A stretch of DNA of 64,000 nt, from NCBI RefSeq assembly GCF_026151205.1, contig NC_087082.1, positions 13,673,365 to 13,737,364 on the forward strand, given 5' to 3'. Position numbers and translations under genes: made by a program. Within the stretch, counting starts at the first letter, position 1. Each line of letters starts with the position of its first letter. Source of the stretch: Bolinopsis microptera. Taxonomy: Eukaryota; Ctenophora; Tentaculata; Lobata; Bolinopsidae. The notes under the pieces were generated by a model. That model was given only the letters and a program-made list of their open reading frames with translations, did not search any database and had not been told where the DNA came from. Positions 44,377 through 57,598 of the stretch are shown here, in pieces.

Positions 44377-45640
44377 ACTTGACTGCCTGTTTACAAATGA
44401 CAAATCTGATGAAGGAATTCTGTATTTACAGTGTTTACGTCGGCTCTTACGGGAGTTTATAGAAAACGGAGTTCTCTTAGTATTTAGTGTATGCTAGTCA
44501 AGCTCTAGTCACGAAGCACGAACGGCAGGGCGTACCGTAAGGTAGAAATGAAACGAGTATATTAAAAAGGATAATTAATTAAAAGGAAAAGTAATACAAA
44601 GTGAACGTCAACAGATAAAAACTTCCAAGTGTTCGCTCCAATCAATTGACGTGACTAATCACAAATGGTAGTGCTCAGTAAGACTGGCTACCGTCAATTT
44701 GAATCCCTTAAAATGATTAAGAGGCAACTAAGAAGTGAGCTCTCCACATCCGGCTCTCCGGGTATACTCTCAAAACTCGTCACGCCACACTGCGTGACGG
44801 CACAACGCATCTGCTTGCACTACGTGACTCGCAGTCTCGCCAATGAGCACTCCACTAGCAGTCACCCTGCGTCCGCGAGGACCAACCACAGGTCTGGCTG
44901 TTAGTCAGGTGCAAAGTGAGCGGACGGCTCGTTTCAGACATTTAGTCTGACAGTAGTTCTGCCAGCCAACCGACTTACACTCAAAATGTGTAACTCCCAA
45001 ATAAGAACATATAAAAACATTGGTTAATATATAATACCCGGAAACACATACTAAATTCTACGTCCCTTAAACGTTATACTAAAACTAAGATATCCTAAAA
45101 GATATCTCTAAATACCATATTACAACAAGTTGCAAACAGACATCAAGCTACTAGGGTCCTTTCGGCTTTGCCTAGTCGCCGTCATCACTCCACCTGCGCC
45201 TCCACGTATAATACTATTGAATGACACTGTAGACGTTTCTGTAGCGGTTTGATTTAAGGTGGATGGTTTGCCGGACCTTCGCACCCGATCCAGAGGCAGC
45301 ACCGACATCAAGAAGTTAGCGCTCCGTCCAGACACCAGCAAGCTGGTGGTTAGGTTCGATACGTTAAATTAAAGCATGAAGAGCTTCTGAAGCCCATAGG
45401 GAATCAAAATTAAACCGTAAGTGATCATGTCAGAGACAAGATCACCAAGCAAATGCTCGATTACACAGGGCAACCAAGACTTGGACAAAATGGTGAACCG
45501 TGAGTGACACACAGATGACCCTGCCACAAGACAGCATCACCGAGCACCACCCAGCAATTGCATCCTCTCTCGCCACCACAGCAACCGACCCCCCAGTGAT
45601 ATAGCACTGACAGGCAATTAACGGTTTTATGGTGTTACCA
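44377..45640 (-). other. Probable 5' region of the RTE-like LINE
   Basis: Upstream of the ORF (minus strand) there is a further open stretch at 45341-45120, including SVLPLDRVRRSGKPSTLNQ, without an ATG at its start, and a strong hairpin CGTCACGC/GCGTGACG at about 44778-44800. These may be the element's 5' untranslated region or a short first ORF. The boundary with host DNA is not visible. HDV-like ribozymes are known at 5' ends of some RTE elements; I could not confirm one here. Confidence 0.35.
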
Positions 45641-48600
45641 CTCCCAGGTGATCTGTGCTAACAGACTCGGACCAGATGCAATGGGGAACAATATCCTTCG
45701 TTAACTGTCATAATATATCATATTCTACGTCGACCGTCACCATGTATTATGTATATCACTATGTCTCTGTGGCCTGCGTTCCAATACCGACTGATATCGG
45801 TTATTGCGTGGTAGATGGTAGCGTTAACGTCACTACGAAAAATTGGTTCAGACGGGACCGAGCAGTGAGCACGTCATCAGTGTCAACTGGTTTCATATTC
45901 CATGGTTTACCTCCAGTCTGCACCCTTCATTCCGATGAGATGATGGGTCCGGCAAAGTCTGACAAGTGTTCTTGCACAGTCTTATCGTAGTTTGGACAAT
46001 GTTGGCGTGATTCAATGTCGGCGTGATATATTGCTACAATGAGAGTACGAGGGAAGTGGTAATACCACTATCAGTGATTATTTTTCACTCCAGAGGCGTG
46101 CAACATATATGATGAGTGGAGAAGGAGGCCCTGTATAGTTGCGGAAACTTGCAGTTTTAGTTCCTTCCTAAAGGGTAAAAGGGTCAATATTACCTGACAT
46201 CAATATTAGTATTACATGATATCACTCTATTATTTCATACCTACAGTAGAATTTATCCGGTTCTAATTTCATTGTCATTATCACATACCAACTGCTGGTA
46301 GGAGCGATACCGGTGGTATATATTTTATCAGGATTCCTTCTTTAGAAATAGAATGTCACGACTGACGTGAGTCACGATGCCCTTATAAGGGCATAACGTG
46401 ACAGCTGTCTGTTAAGGCTCCCCACAAAATGACATCACCCAACGGCCAACAGGATACCAAACTTCCTTCCTGGAGCAAGTTCTCATCATTATCATACCCA
46501 ACAATCCAACATATCACTACTACATTAGTATGGTATATAAAGACTGTCTGACACAACGATAAGAACAATTACGTTAGTATGTCGCTAAGTTATCACGCAA
46601 GTTGCGTTTACATATCGTCACAAATCTGCCCTTGTAAGTTGCTGCATAATATGCTTATTATTATATATTCTCATCATATTATGCTGTTATTCAAGGTTAT
46701 TATATAATGTCATAAATTCACGTTGAGTCTTGGTGTGTGCGTGTCAGCCGAGCAGCCGATATACCGCTGTCTGCATGCTGCAACCCTTTGATTTGTTATT
46801 TGTTATACATATTATATTTGTCAACTCATATCATTCTCCAGTACGAGTCTCACGCCTTTGTGAGCAGATTTATTTGTAGATTTTATTTAGCTTTACCTTT
46901 TCTTTTATGGTTTTATCAACCAGCGGTCGTCCGCAAATATATAAAATTCAACACAACTCACCTCTTTCTTGCTTCCGTCATAATTTCATTTTCCCGATTT
47001 ACCGGATCCTAGATTTTGTGCCGCTAGAAAATGAGTAGTCTGACTGCCAGCCAGCCTGTTATGATCAGGTTTCGTAAAATCATTCTTGTGTTGTTTACCG
47101 GACTGTTTTTCCGGCTGGTTAAGGCGTGAAGTTGCTCTGAAGTCGTCCGAAAAGACGTGAGGTTCGTGAGCTGGTCACGTGAGCAAATTGTAGATTATCT
47201 CAAACGTCCTGGATGGTCTTCTTTTTAATAAAGACGGCTATCATGTTATTATGCTGTTTTGGTTCTACTAGAAGTTGCCAACAAGTCATGATTTCATCTC
47301 TTTTGTACGGTTGTTTGTTGTTTTCTCCTTTGTTCAGTTATGGTATATTTGTTCCGCCACAGCTACTGTTATCGCTCTGTTAAATCATATTGCCATCTTG
47401 TCGCACAGTTTGGTACGCCCTGCTACTCAACGGATCAATACATATTTACAGTTGAATAATTACAAAACATAATTAGGTACAGTTGAACTTAAATTTCTTG
47501 TGAACTAAAAGGTTCGCTAGCTGGTCCCAGTATTGGAGTATGTACGGAGAGATTTATAACATGTATAAGTTTGCCGCTCAAAGCTTTGTTTTAAGAAAGT
47601 ATACAAACTACTGATCAACGGATCACAAATTTGATCTCAATCCCCCGAACCGACCGTTTTGCAATGTACAATTTTGCATGAAGTCATTTTAAGGCGAGCT
47701 ATCATCACTCGATTGCACATGAGCGTGATGAAAATCTATACATCATTTATTGTTAAATATTATTATTGTTAAACTGTAAGTTGAGTAGTTGTCTTGTTTT
47801 AATGTCATGCACTTGAGCTTGCAACTTAACGCGTTATTGACCAGTTCGCCGTGCAGATGGCGTGCAGTTTTCTTTGTTAACCGCATGTTTTTTGCGTAGA
47901 CATTTTAAAGTCTTAATTATTTTCGAATATTCAAGACGTGTTTGAATTTTGAAACCATAACAATATTTCCTCTCATTTTCTTACTTTGAAATCATGATCG
48001 GCTGTTCCAAACAATTCTTCAACGTCCGAACTCCGAACTGATTAACTGTCTGAGCAATGAAGCCTAACATTTCTCCGAGTAAAAAAGTTGGGCTTTGTTG
48101 AATCATGAAATACCCTAGAAGAACATTCGCTGCAATTATATAATCACCTTAGTTTATCGTAAACAGCTATATTGGGCTTTTCCTAGAAAATTAGGTGTTA
48201 AGTGGCACCGAAGGGTTATAATACTCAACTCATGAGTATACATTTGTCTTGAAAACAAATCGTGTGAGCAAAACTTTCACTTCCTTTTCATCTGTTGTCA
48301 CGTTTTGTTTGTTTGTTTGTAAGATTGTTCCTCATATTTAGGCTATCAATTATTCACTTATCCTGTCCTGAGTGACCCTGCAGGGTTTGCAGAACGTTTT
48401 AATAAAAACCGGAATTACCAGTAAATGATGAGTTGTAGTATTTATTTCTCCTCACGCAAGTGAAGCTAAACGTAAGCTCTATTTCAGTATTTTGTGTTCC
48501 TTTTCGAGACCTGAGAAGTAGAACTATGTCTATCAAGTGTTAAATGTTTCGTTAAGTTAGTAATTCTATTAGAAACATTTTAAGTGATGGACAGATCTCC

Positions 48601-51600
48601 CACCAGATCATTGTTAGAGCGGCCTTCTCTCTACAAACCATCCTGATTTCTGAGCAGTGAGAATATACGGTGATCCTATTTTAAGATGTGATGAATAACG
48701 GAAGGAAGCTAGCTGTCCTGTCCCACCTCAATGATGTATCCTGCACCTGGCCCCCACGATTAGCACCCTCTCAGCAGCACTTTGCAGCTGCAACTCACAC
48801 ACACACCCTCTCACACCCCGCAGAATATGAGATCTATTTTAGTGAACACCGTCAGCATATTATAGTATTACAACAGGGATTTATATTAATATGGGCGGTT
48901 TATCTAGTATCTACTTCCTATAACTCTTATTTGTTAGGTTTGTTAGGTGTTGGTTGGTATGTTGAGATTTCTGCGGATTATAATATTATGTCCTATCTTG
49001 TTAATATGTACCTCAGACCCGAAATTTAAAAGGCCTTTATTCTCGACAGTTCTTATAAGTTTTGAATACTATTCTCGGCAGTGTATTTTTAAAAGTTTGA
49101 TAAAAGTTTAAAATTTGATAAAGTGTTGCCAGTCCTGCTCCCAATTAGATGGTCCGCAGTTAGAATCTCCTGATTTTTATATTTGGTTTGGGAGACAATT
49201 CTATTTTCGTGTATTTTAAAGTTCGAATCAAATTTAAAATTTGATAAATTGTTGCCACAGTCTGATAGTCTAGAATGTTCTGGTATTTACTGCACCTGAC
49301 TACCTGTTATCGTAATTGTGGTATTATCACATTATATCAAATATTATGTTATTATCTAAGGGTATGTCAGCACGTGCGCGTGGTCACATACGTGGTCACA
49401 TGATTACAATCTAGACTCCAGACACACTTTATGAAACGTGCACCAAACATTAATCTACTTTAACGTTCGGAAATGAAGTTAACAGTGCTCCAAACTAATC
49501 TACCTCCTCGATCCGATTTGATTTACGGCCAGACTGGCAGTTACACTGTTACAGTGCATTAAATAATATATTATTAGATTATAGAACACCCTTGGCCTTA
49601 TTTCGGCTCACGTACGGTCACCTTTTGTTAACTTAATATAACTTTTGTTACCTATATAATAACTGATAAACTCATCCATTAAAACACAATTCAGAGTTCA
49701 ATGTAGGTAGGAAGTCATTTAAAATATTTTGTTTTAATCTGTTTCACATTCTCAACTATATATTAACAAACAAAAGAACATTCATTGTTTTATTTTAAAC
49801 AATGGTTGTCATCATTTGTTGAAGTTTTTAAGTTAGCTGAGTTCGAGATCTTTGTTTGCCACCAACCTGAAGTGCCTTAAACATAACTTCACTCAAACCA
49901 TTCTGACACTACGGCAGTACCACTACTTTCTGATTGGTCCAATTTGATGAGGATTTAATCTTACGTAGGGTTCCCCTCCCGCAAACCAAATATTCGGTAA
50001 ATTTATAAATTTCTGCAGCGGTTACTGATTGTCAGTGTCACGTCCGAACAAATCGCAGTTCCATTACCACCATCCAACCAAAGGAGCAATACCAATGCTG
50101 TTAGATATCATATTAATCACACGCACGGCAGGTCATACTCATTTAACCCGATTAAGTAAAACCAACAGTTTAACATAATAAAACCCCGGCAATGTAACCG
50201 AACGCAGGTCGCAGGGTATTATGCTTCTCAGTGGGTCACGTTGGTCGCTTAACGTAGGGATGACGCGCACAACTCATTAAATTTGACCTGGGAATGAAAG
50301 TGGATTGATTTAAGCCACTAACGTCTTACAATTTAGTATCACGCGGTGCAGTATTGTACAGGGTAACGTATCTACTATCTATCTATGTTTAACGCCCCCG
50401 CTACCTCGCTTTAGACTTAGTTTATTAAGGATTCCTATTTTCAGAGTTCATTACTCTGCACTAATTCTCAAAGTTCTGCTTTTTGCTCCTGTTTTTGAGG
50501 TCTACTCTTTCAAGCCCTGTTCTTAGCTATTTTATAAACTCTTTTCTTATGAACTTTGCTCTTTCTTTTGTTTTCGGGTATCTTTTATTTTCTGATGCTA
50601 ATATGCTAAATATTCAAAATAACTCGTCTTTAGTACTATTAATACATAATTTGAATAGTAAATAGTTGGTAAATAGTTTCAATTCATAAAACTGTTATGT
50701 TTCAACCCTTAACAATGGCTCTCAATTGCGTCCTGATTATTTAGTTTGTGTCCCGTGACAAATGCCAATACCATATATATTCACTTATATGCAGTAATTG
50801 CAACTCTTCTATCAATATAATAACCCCTTTTGAAATATCAATACTTTGGTGGAGTGCCGCAAAATTCAAGGTGGGTATTTATCTTTTGGACTGACATGCT
50901 CAAAAACTAAAGATCTTTGAAGTTGTTGAAATGCCAAAAAATCAGGAATAAGAATGCACTAGGCGAGACAGGGTCTTCGAAACGAGTACAATCCACGGTT
51001 GGCCACGATTTATTGGTCGCTTTTATAACTTAGGTACCAGATTTGATACTTTGAAAATGTTCAAGATTCGAAAATAGATTTATCATTTAACCAACTTAAA
51101 CAAAATTGGATTTGCAGCACACTGCAGGTATGAACTTATAACCTTTATCACATTATATAGTTCTTTGCATTGCTTACAATGTACAAGCCCCACTGTCAGT
51201 TTTAAGCTTCTCCTCGATAGCTGATTAAATTGTAAAGTTATGTAAGTAACAGTAGGAATGACATTACCAATCTGCTACTAATTCCTCTTGCAAAGGAAAT
51301 CCTATCAGTATCACAACTTTCATTTCCTGCTACATTTCATTCCTAGAGGAATCTTATCTATAGAGCCACACTTGATCCCCTACAAAATAATGTTAGGAAT
51401 GTAACGGGTGAACGGGTCAGGCCTAGTTGCTCACCACGACGTTCGTGCTCTCTGCAGTCCTAATTGGAGTCATTGACTCATTGACCCCTGAACAACGTCA
51501 AGGAATACTGTCCATCACACTGTCTATTATCATTATAATTGCTTTTTATAATATTTGTTATATTAATAATAGTGTAATATAAGTTGTGTGTCTGACCTGG

Positions 51601-52427
51601 CCCTGTTATGTTGAATATTTTGTACGCTAGTTTACCCTACCCTGTTCTACGGACTTATGTAACTGTTTCTGAAGAAACGCGTTTTATCGGCTCGCATTTT
51701 TCCGGACATGTGTATTATCGGGCGTTTGTAATAGATAATCATTTCTTTGTAACTGTTTAAAAAGCTGTAATGAGTGCCACATTAACAATTTCGTCGGAAC
51801 CAACTTCAATATTACCAACGAAAATTTACCAATTTAGCCATAATTTGTATCGGCTGTAATTCTTACACTTTTTCAAATAATTGCCAGCAAGGTCATTCTA
51901 AATGTTGGTTCATTTTCATTTAGGATTCTGATCACCCACAATGATCCTCGACTCGATTATTACTGATAAGATATCCGGCTAACACATGTGATCTCCCAGG
52001 AAGTTATCGCATATATGAAATAGTTCTGAAGTTTGCCGATTTATGCCATTTACTGTATATCATTATCTCCTAATTGCTCTATTAGTGCATATTGCACTTA
52101 GCCGTTGACATCAGTACCGAATTGATCTTGTTTGGAAAGATATAAGTTTATCTTGATACCTTAAATCGAATTCTTCCTCATTCCATAGATTTATGTCCTT
52201 ATCGTTAATAAAATAATAGCATATTTTCACTCTTACTGCTTCATTTTTCCGGCTTTTTCCGGCAGTAACAACACATCCTGACTTGATCAGTGATCGTATC
52301 TGCGTTTTAGGGCCAGCAAGAGGGTTCATGAAGGCAAGATAATACCCAGTACCAGAGTTTACTTTTAAGGATTCATGTCGATCATGATTATTAGCAGACT
52401 TACTCACAGTGCTCACTGTTATATATC
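45641..52427. other. Long AT-rich stretch without a supported gene
   Basis: No protein domain, RNA gene or large repeat is evident. Open frames such as 45655-45990 and 48688-49029 lack recognisable features. A diverged pair of short direct repeats (AAAATTTGATAAA...GTTGCCA) occurs near 49110 and 49230. Part of this may be intron or intergenic DNA of unseen genes. Confidence 0.45.
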
Positions 52428-52607
52428 AAAGTTTTGTGGCTGCATGTGGAGGAGTCCAGGAGGACGGAAGTGTTGTCGAATATATATATATATTTACCTA
52501 GCAGTCGTCAGCAGTATAGGAACAATGTTCTAATGTAAGCAGACAGCAAGGAAATCCGACAACACTTCCGTCCTCCTGGACTCCTCCACATGCAGCCACA
52601 AAACTTT
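52428..52607. repeat. Perfect 51-bp inverted repeat with 78-bp spacer
   Basis: AAAGTTTTGTGGCTGCATGT at 52428 begins an arm that is exactly inverted at 52557-52607. The spacer includes (TA)n. Transcribed, this would fold into a long perfect hairpin. No target duplication or family is recognised. Confidence 0.9.
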
Positions 52608-55600
52608 AATTTAATCGCAATCTCCGTTTTATTTACGCTTCATCAATTCTCAGCCACACAAAATCCAATCCTAATCACACAAGTCTCTCCAGCTAATATA
52701 TGCCCATATTTGTCATCTGTCATGCACATCGCCATCGTGCGATGGGTTACACTCTTGCCGAGGACTAATTGCACCCATTACGTGGCTGTACTGGTCACCA
52801 ATCTGATCCAGTAGCAGGTGCCTGGACAAGTGGACTATAGGTCCTGTAAATCAGCATATCGAGTAGAATGGATCGTATGTTCTATAATACTATATATCAT
52901 AGAATATAAGGCATATGATTGTAGTATAAATAGAGAGAGATTATTATAAAACTATATATAGTTTACTTTTATAATAATCTCTCGTGGCGTGGCATGTGCT
53001 GCCTCACTGCCTGTTTCCTATTAGCATATTACAGTGGAGTATGTTCTATAATAACCCAGTGGCGCGTAAAATGGCATTTGCTGCTGACATTTGGTACTTA
53101 TTTGCATGATTAGTCTGGCGTTGGTATACACTGTACTATGATATATAATATATATTATATATGCACAAAGAGATCACTGTATCAGTCTGTGGCATTTTGC
53201 CCTTCTAATTCAGTGCTGTTAATTGCTAGTACTGCGTACTGTGCATTTATAGTTGTTACGCTAAAACTGTTAAAATTGTTACGTTGAAATTGCCACATTT
53301 TTGCTGCTACACGTGATAACTATATTTGAATATTTCCTGCTCTTCCCCCGTCGATCAAAGGAATGCCACATATTATGGTACGTGCCCTCTCTAGGACTAA
53401 TAATATATAAAATGTGTTAATATTTGAGGTTTATCCTGGTGAGTGGTTACGTAAATAAACATTCTTAGGTATGTTATTTTAATTGAAGTGAAAGTTGTTG
53501 AAATGTTGATATGCACAGTTGCCCAGCGAATTTGTATTACTATTATATGCGGATATATCTCGAGATCCACGCCTACATATAATTTATAAAGTATACCAAT
53601 TTGCCACGTACCCAAGCCAAGAGTCCACGTATCCAACTAACAGTTCAATATTAGCGTTAATTTCGATACATTGCCGTCGGAAACGGCTAGAACCGGCCAG
53701 TTGTCAGGTTTCTTTTTTCTGTCAAATTTGTGGGTTATCATAATTTACATGCTGCAAATCAGGATAAAACCATACCATAAGATCTTATCAAATTTTGAAT
53801 CCTGCTACTACTATGTACATGGTTTGAGCCATATCTAAGTCACACTTTATCTTTAGTATCAATATCACTAGCGATTCAATCACTGAAACCACCCTTCCAG
53901 AATTATTTCTTCAGAAGTTAGACCACTCCCTTCTCTGTACTCTGAGTAGCGAGTATATACTAGCTAGCTGTATGTACAGTCAGTGTATACATGTTAATAC
54001 AATAATTGTATATATACCATTGTACAGGAGAAGTATTAAGTACCGTGTATATAATGTACAACTGTTCACGTGTGACCTGTCCTATCCAATTCCATGTCTG
54101 CAGATATCATGCAGCAGCTGTAGCTCTCACCGTGCACGCTATACGTCACTACGTACAGTACTAGCACTAGTTAGGTTTCAATGTGAAGCCCCACCTCTGC
54201 AGCAGGGTCTTGCTGGCTGCTCTATACGTACATTGTATTATATAGCTGATTAAATAGCATATTATTCTCAGTACAATATTCAGTATATCCCCCGGCTCTA
54301 GCTAACGTAACACCGGTTGTGTTAGACACAATTCTTGTAGAGCTGTAGGAGATGGTTTACCTTTGGTTATTCTAGATTGTTCTTCCGTGCCAGTTTAAAC
54401 TTTCTCCTTGTAGTCGTTAAGTCGACGTGACATGCACTGGTATTGTTTGGTATGTATCATGACACTGTCTGCTGTTTCCATTGTATAGCAGTGGCCGATA
54501 AACGATAGCCGATCAGTCTCAGCAACAAAGGGAGTCGTGACCGCCACATGATGGATAAAGGGTACAGTCGCCTCGTTTCTTGCAATGCTTCTTATCCCTT
54601 CTTAGACTGCTTCTAATTTTGTCAGTCATCGCCCAAAATATACCCATTATATTTACAATTCATATCCTTTTAATACATGTAACATGTATGTTGAGTTGGT
54701 TTATTTGTTAATTATCCGCCTTTGCTTTCTTTGGTCTGGCTCCACTTTTTACAAAGAAAATATAGCTCAATACCACACCTTTACGTATATTATTTACAGT
54801 CTTAATAATATATTTCTTTATGTAACAATTATGCTGCAAAGGGCATATGCATCGACTGAATAAGTGCGGACAAATCTATTTTTGCTAACATAGTTATTAT
54901 GACTGACATTCCGCTTTTAGTTTTGCAGTTCTTATATTCGTATATTTGCAGCTCTCTGAAATTCTGACGAGATTTACTTTCGATCCGTTTTAGTCTACGC
55001 TTGTCCACTAACAGGTTTTAGTTCCAAATTGAAATTTCGATTCATTGTTCCTGCATGAATTTAAGGAAAACCGGAAACTTCTGGATTAAAACATGATGAA
55101 TAGACACCAACTTCCAACCAGGCTATTTTACAAGAAGACAAGAAGACAAGCTATGTATTAACTGTATACTAACAATGTTATTTTGCTTGAGGCTATAAAT
55201 GCTTTCCTTATGGAGTTTATAAAGGAGTACAAGTAAAATTGACCGTTTAGCTTCAAAGGTGAAACATTTTGTTTAGTTGTGATGAGCATTAGTCGACGTT
55301 TATCAAATCTAATCGAGTCAGTAATGATGGTACATCTTCCTTCGTCAAAATTTCTTTGTTTTTTTGTTTTCGGAGAAAGCCAACTTTTCGCTGTTTCAAC
55401 GTATTCTTTGTGATGCCTCCAGTATATTATAGCATCCTATTGTCATTTTTGATTTGTCAGTACCGACATTCGAAACCAAAGACACATTGTAAAATCGTCA
55501 CAATATTTTATTTCCGTCGCTTTCTTTTAATACGCGACTTTATCATACACCGATTAAATTCATTTGCAACGCGCTAGGGAATCATTTAACGACTTTATGT

Positions 55601-55630
55601 TTCTGTTAGATGAGTGATTGGAATGACGGC
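52608..55630. other. Non-coding stretch
   Basis: It contains a 17-bp hairpin (52935-52951 with 52967-52983, around CTATATATAG) and AT-rich palindromic tracts near 53140. No gene is supported. Confidence 0.45.
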
Positions 55631-55634
55631 TTAA

Positions 55635-56337
55635 GGGGGCCGGGGGGGGGTCTTCATCAAAATTCTCTTGAAATTGATTTTATAATTGTTTCTGATAGAG
55701 GGGAGTGATATCTATCAGCTGCTTTTGGTCCCATGGAAAAATATTGTTCCTAGCCGAAATTATCGCTGGTCAAAGGTCAGCGCTCATGCGTAATTGTATT
55801 GCGCGAGCGATTTTCAATCGCGCGTCCTGAAAATCGAGTCTAAAAATCTATCTTCTCCTACATTTTTTGAGCAATCACCCTGAAACTTTCAGGATGCCGA
55901 ATTTTGAGATAGGCCTCAGAAAATTTTTAAATCGATTTTGAAAATCTTGGACCTGGAAAAATCGTCAAAAAATGAGGTCCAAGATTTTCAAAATCGAATT
56001 AAAAATTTTCTGAGGCCTATCTCAAAATTCGGCTCGATACTCCTCTTCTAAATGATCCTTAGAACATATCCTGAAAGTTTCAGGGTGATTGCTCAAAAAA
56101 TGTAGGAGAAGATAGATTTTTAGACTCGATTTTCAGGACGCGCGATTGAAAATCGCTCGCGCAATACAATTACACATGAGCGCTGATCTTTGACCAGCGA
56201 TAATTTCGGCTAGGAACAATATTTTTCCATGGGACCAAAAGTAGCTGATAGATATCACTCCCCTTTATCAGAAACAACTATAAAATCAATTTCGAGAGAA
56301 TTTTGATGAAGACCCCCCCCCCCCCCCCCCGGCCCCC
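55635..56337. mobile_element. piggyBac-like foldback element (TTAA target site)
   Basis: Two long inverted arms meet near 55965. The outer ends are GGGGGCCGGGGG on the left and its complement on the right, followed by TCTTCATCAAAATTCTCT. TTAA flanks both sides (55631-55634 and 56338-56341), the target duplication of piggyBac transposons. The arms differ at a few positions and by a poly-G/poly-C length difference. An extra AAATGATCCTTAGAACATAT segment lies only in the right arm. There is no coding sequence, so it would depend on a transposase elsewhere. Confidence 0.75.
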
Positions 56338-56341
56338 TTAA

Positions 56342-57598
56342 GCAAGGAATGTTTAATTTTAAATTTCAGGAAAATAGAAACACGGCAGACCAGCTATTTG
56401 TACTGCTATTGCTAATAACACACTTGTTATAGTGTAACCAAATGAATAAATATCAATTATCCAACTTTTCCGCTTGGCCGTTTATCCATAACGGCACAAT
56501 TTACTAAGTAAATTTGAACAACTATAAATATGTCATTAAATACCTTAACAGCCTTGAGTGAGCCGATAATGTATATAATTTATTATAGGTGGGTATCCTA
56601 TGGTTATAATTTATTATTTTTGTGACTGTTGATACACCTTTATTAATTAACAATTTCCACCTTCCAGTAAATTAGTGACGGGGTAGTCTTGTTATAGAAA
56701 TTATGAGAAAACTCGAAAAAAACGCAGGAAATGTTTGAATATCGGACGTCACCCCACGTCAAGCAATAATTGCCCTATTAAAATTATTCTTATATTGGTG
56801 AGAGGAGCCGCGTGATTTTTAAGTGTCCTACGCAAGCCTGGTATTTTTCTATAATGATCTGGAGTTATATTATTAAGCCTTCCTCAAATGCGTGTCCTAC
56901 CGTTTTTAGGTGGAAGAACGCCAGTATTCTACCGTTTTTTTCTTTTTCTTTGTTTGTTTATCAATTTGCTTACAGAGCATTTACAATAAAAAGTAAATGC
57001 CAACCGGAAATTATTGCTTCTGTTTCGGTCCCTCAACCCAACTTCCAATCGAATTACTTATTTATCTTTTATTTATCAGAAGAAATTTTGTTACCTAAAA
57101 AAATCTGCAGAAATATTCACCTTGCAAAATTGTTGAATGATAAAGGCAATTCGAGGGCTACACCCCATGGGAATCTGGCTTGATAAATAAAAAATATTCT
57201 AGAGGTTGCGACGCAAAAGGTATTATTATTGCAGACCCTTTGTGGCGTTAAAAGTCCGTCAGCAACTAGCAAGTCATCTTATTTTTGTTCAAAAAAATAA
57301 CAGAACGCGAGAAATTGTTGTCGAAGGTTGTCCCTATTGTTTAAATTTCCACACCTTGAGTCATAAGACTGAGTCAAAATATCATATTTGTATGTTGTTT
57401 TAAAAAACCACTTTGCCATTCAATAATGCAATAAATTTCTACAATTTTTGTGGGTCAAAGTTAAATCTCGAAACTAACCGTTTATATCTTTATAGCAAGG
57501 CTACCGGGGCTCATACGATCACAGTCCGTCTGTGAGAGAGCATTAGTTTGTGTTAGATAAAACTCGAGAAGCAGGTCCCTCCTCATTTTGCTGGAATC
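56342..57598. other. Non-coding stretch upstream of the C2-domain gene
   Basis: It holds one copy of a ~110-bp repeat (56985-57092). The promoter and 5' untranslated region of the downstream gene are expected near 57480-57598, but I see no defined core element. Confidence 0.5.
56985..57092 (+). repeat. ~110-bp dispersed repeat, copy 1
   Basis: It shares ACCGGAAATTATTGCTTCT and ACCCAACTTCCAATCGAATT with 59303-59418, in the same orientation. Confidence 0.8.

Noticed and set aside
45120-45341. Separate host gene on the minus strand upstream of the RTE-like LINE
   Set aside because: No ATG at the start of the frame and its position and orientation fit the element's own 5' region better.
45655-45990. 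111-codon plus-strand frame with a Cys-rich end
   Set aside because: No recognisable family, possible overlap with the upstream region of the RTE-like LINE and no exon neighbours.
52111-52416. 101-codon minus-strand frame ending just before the 51-bp inverted repeat
   Set aside because: Plausible composition but no recognised domain, no splice or promoter context; not enough to call a gene.
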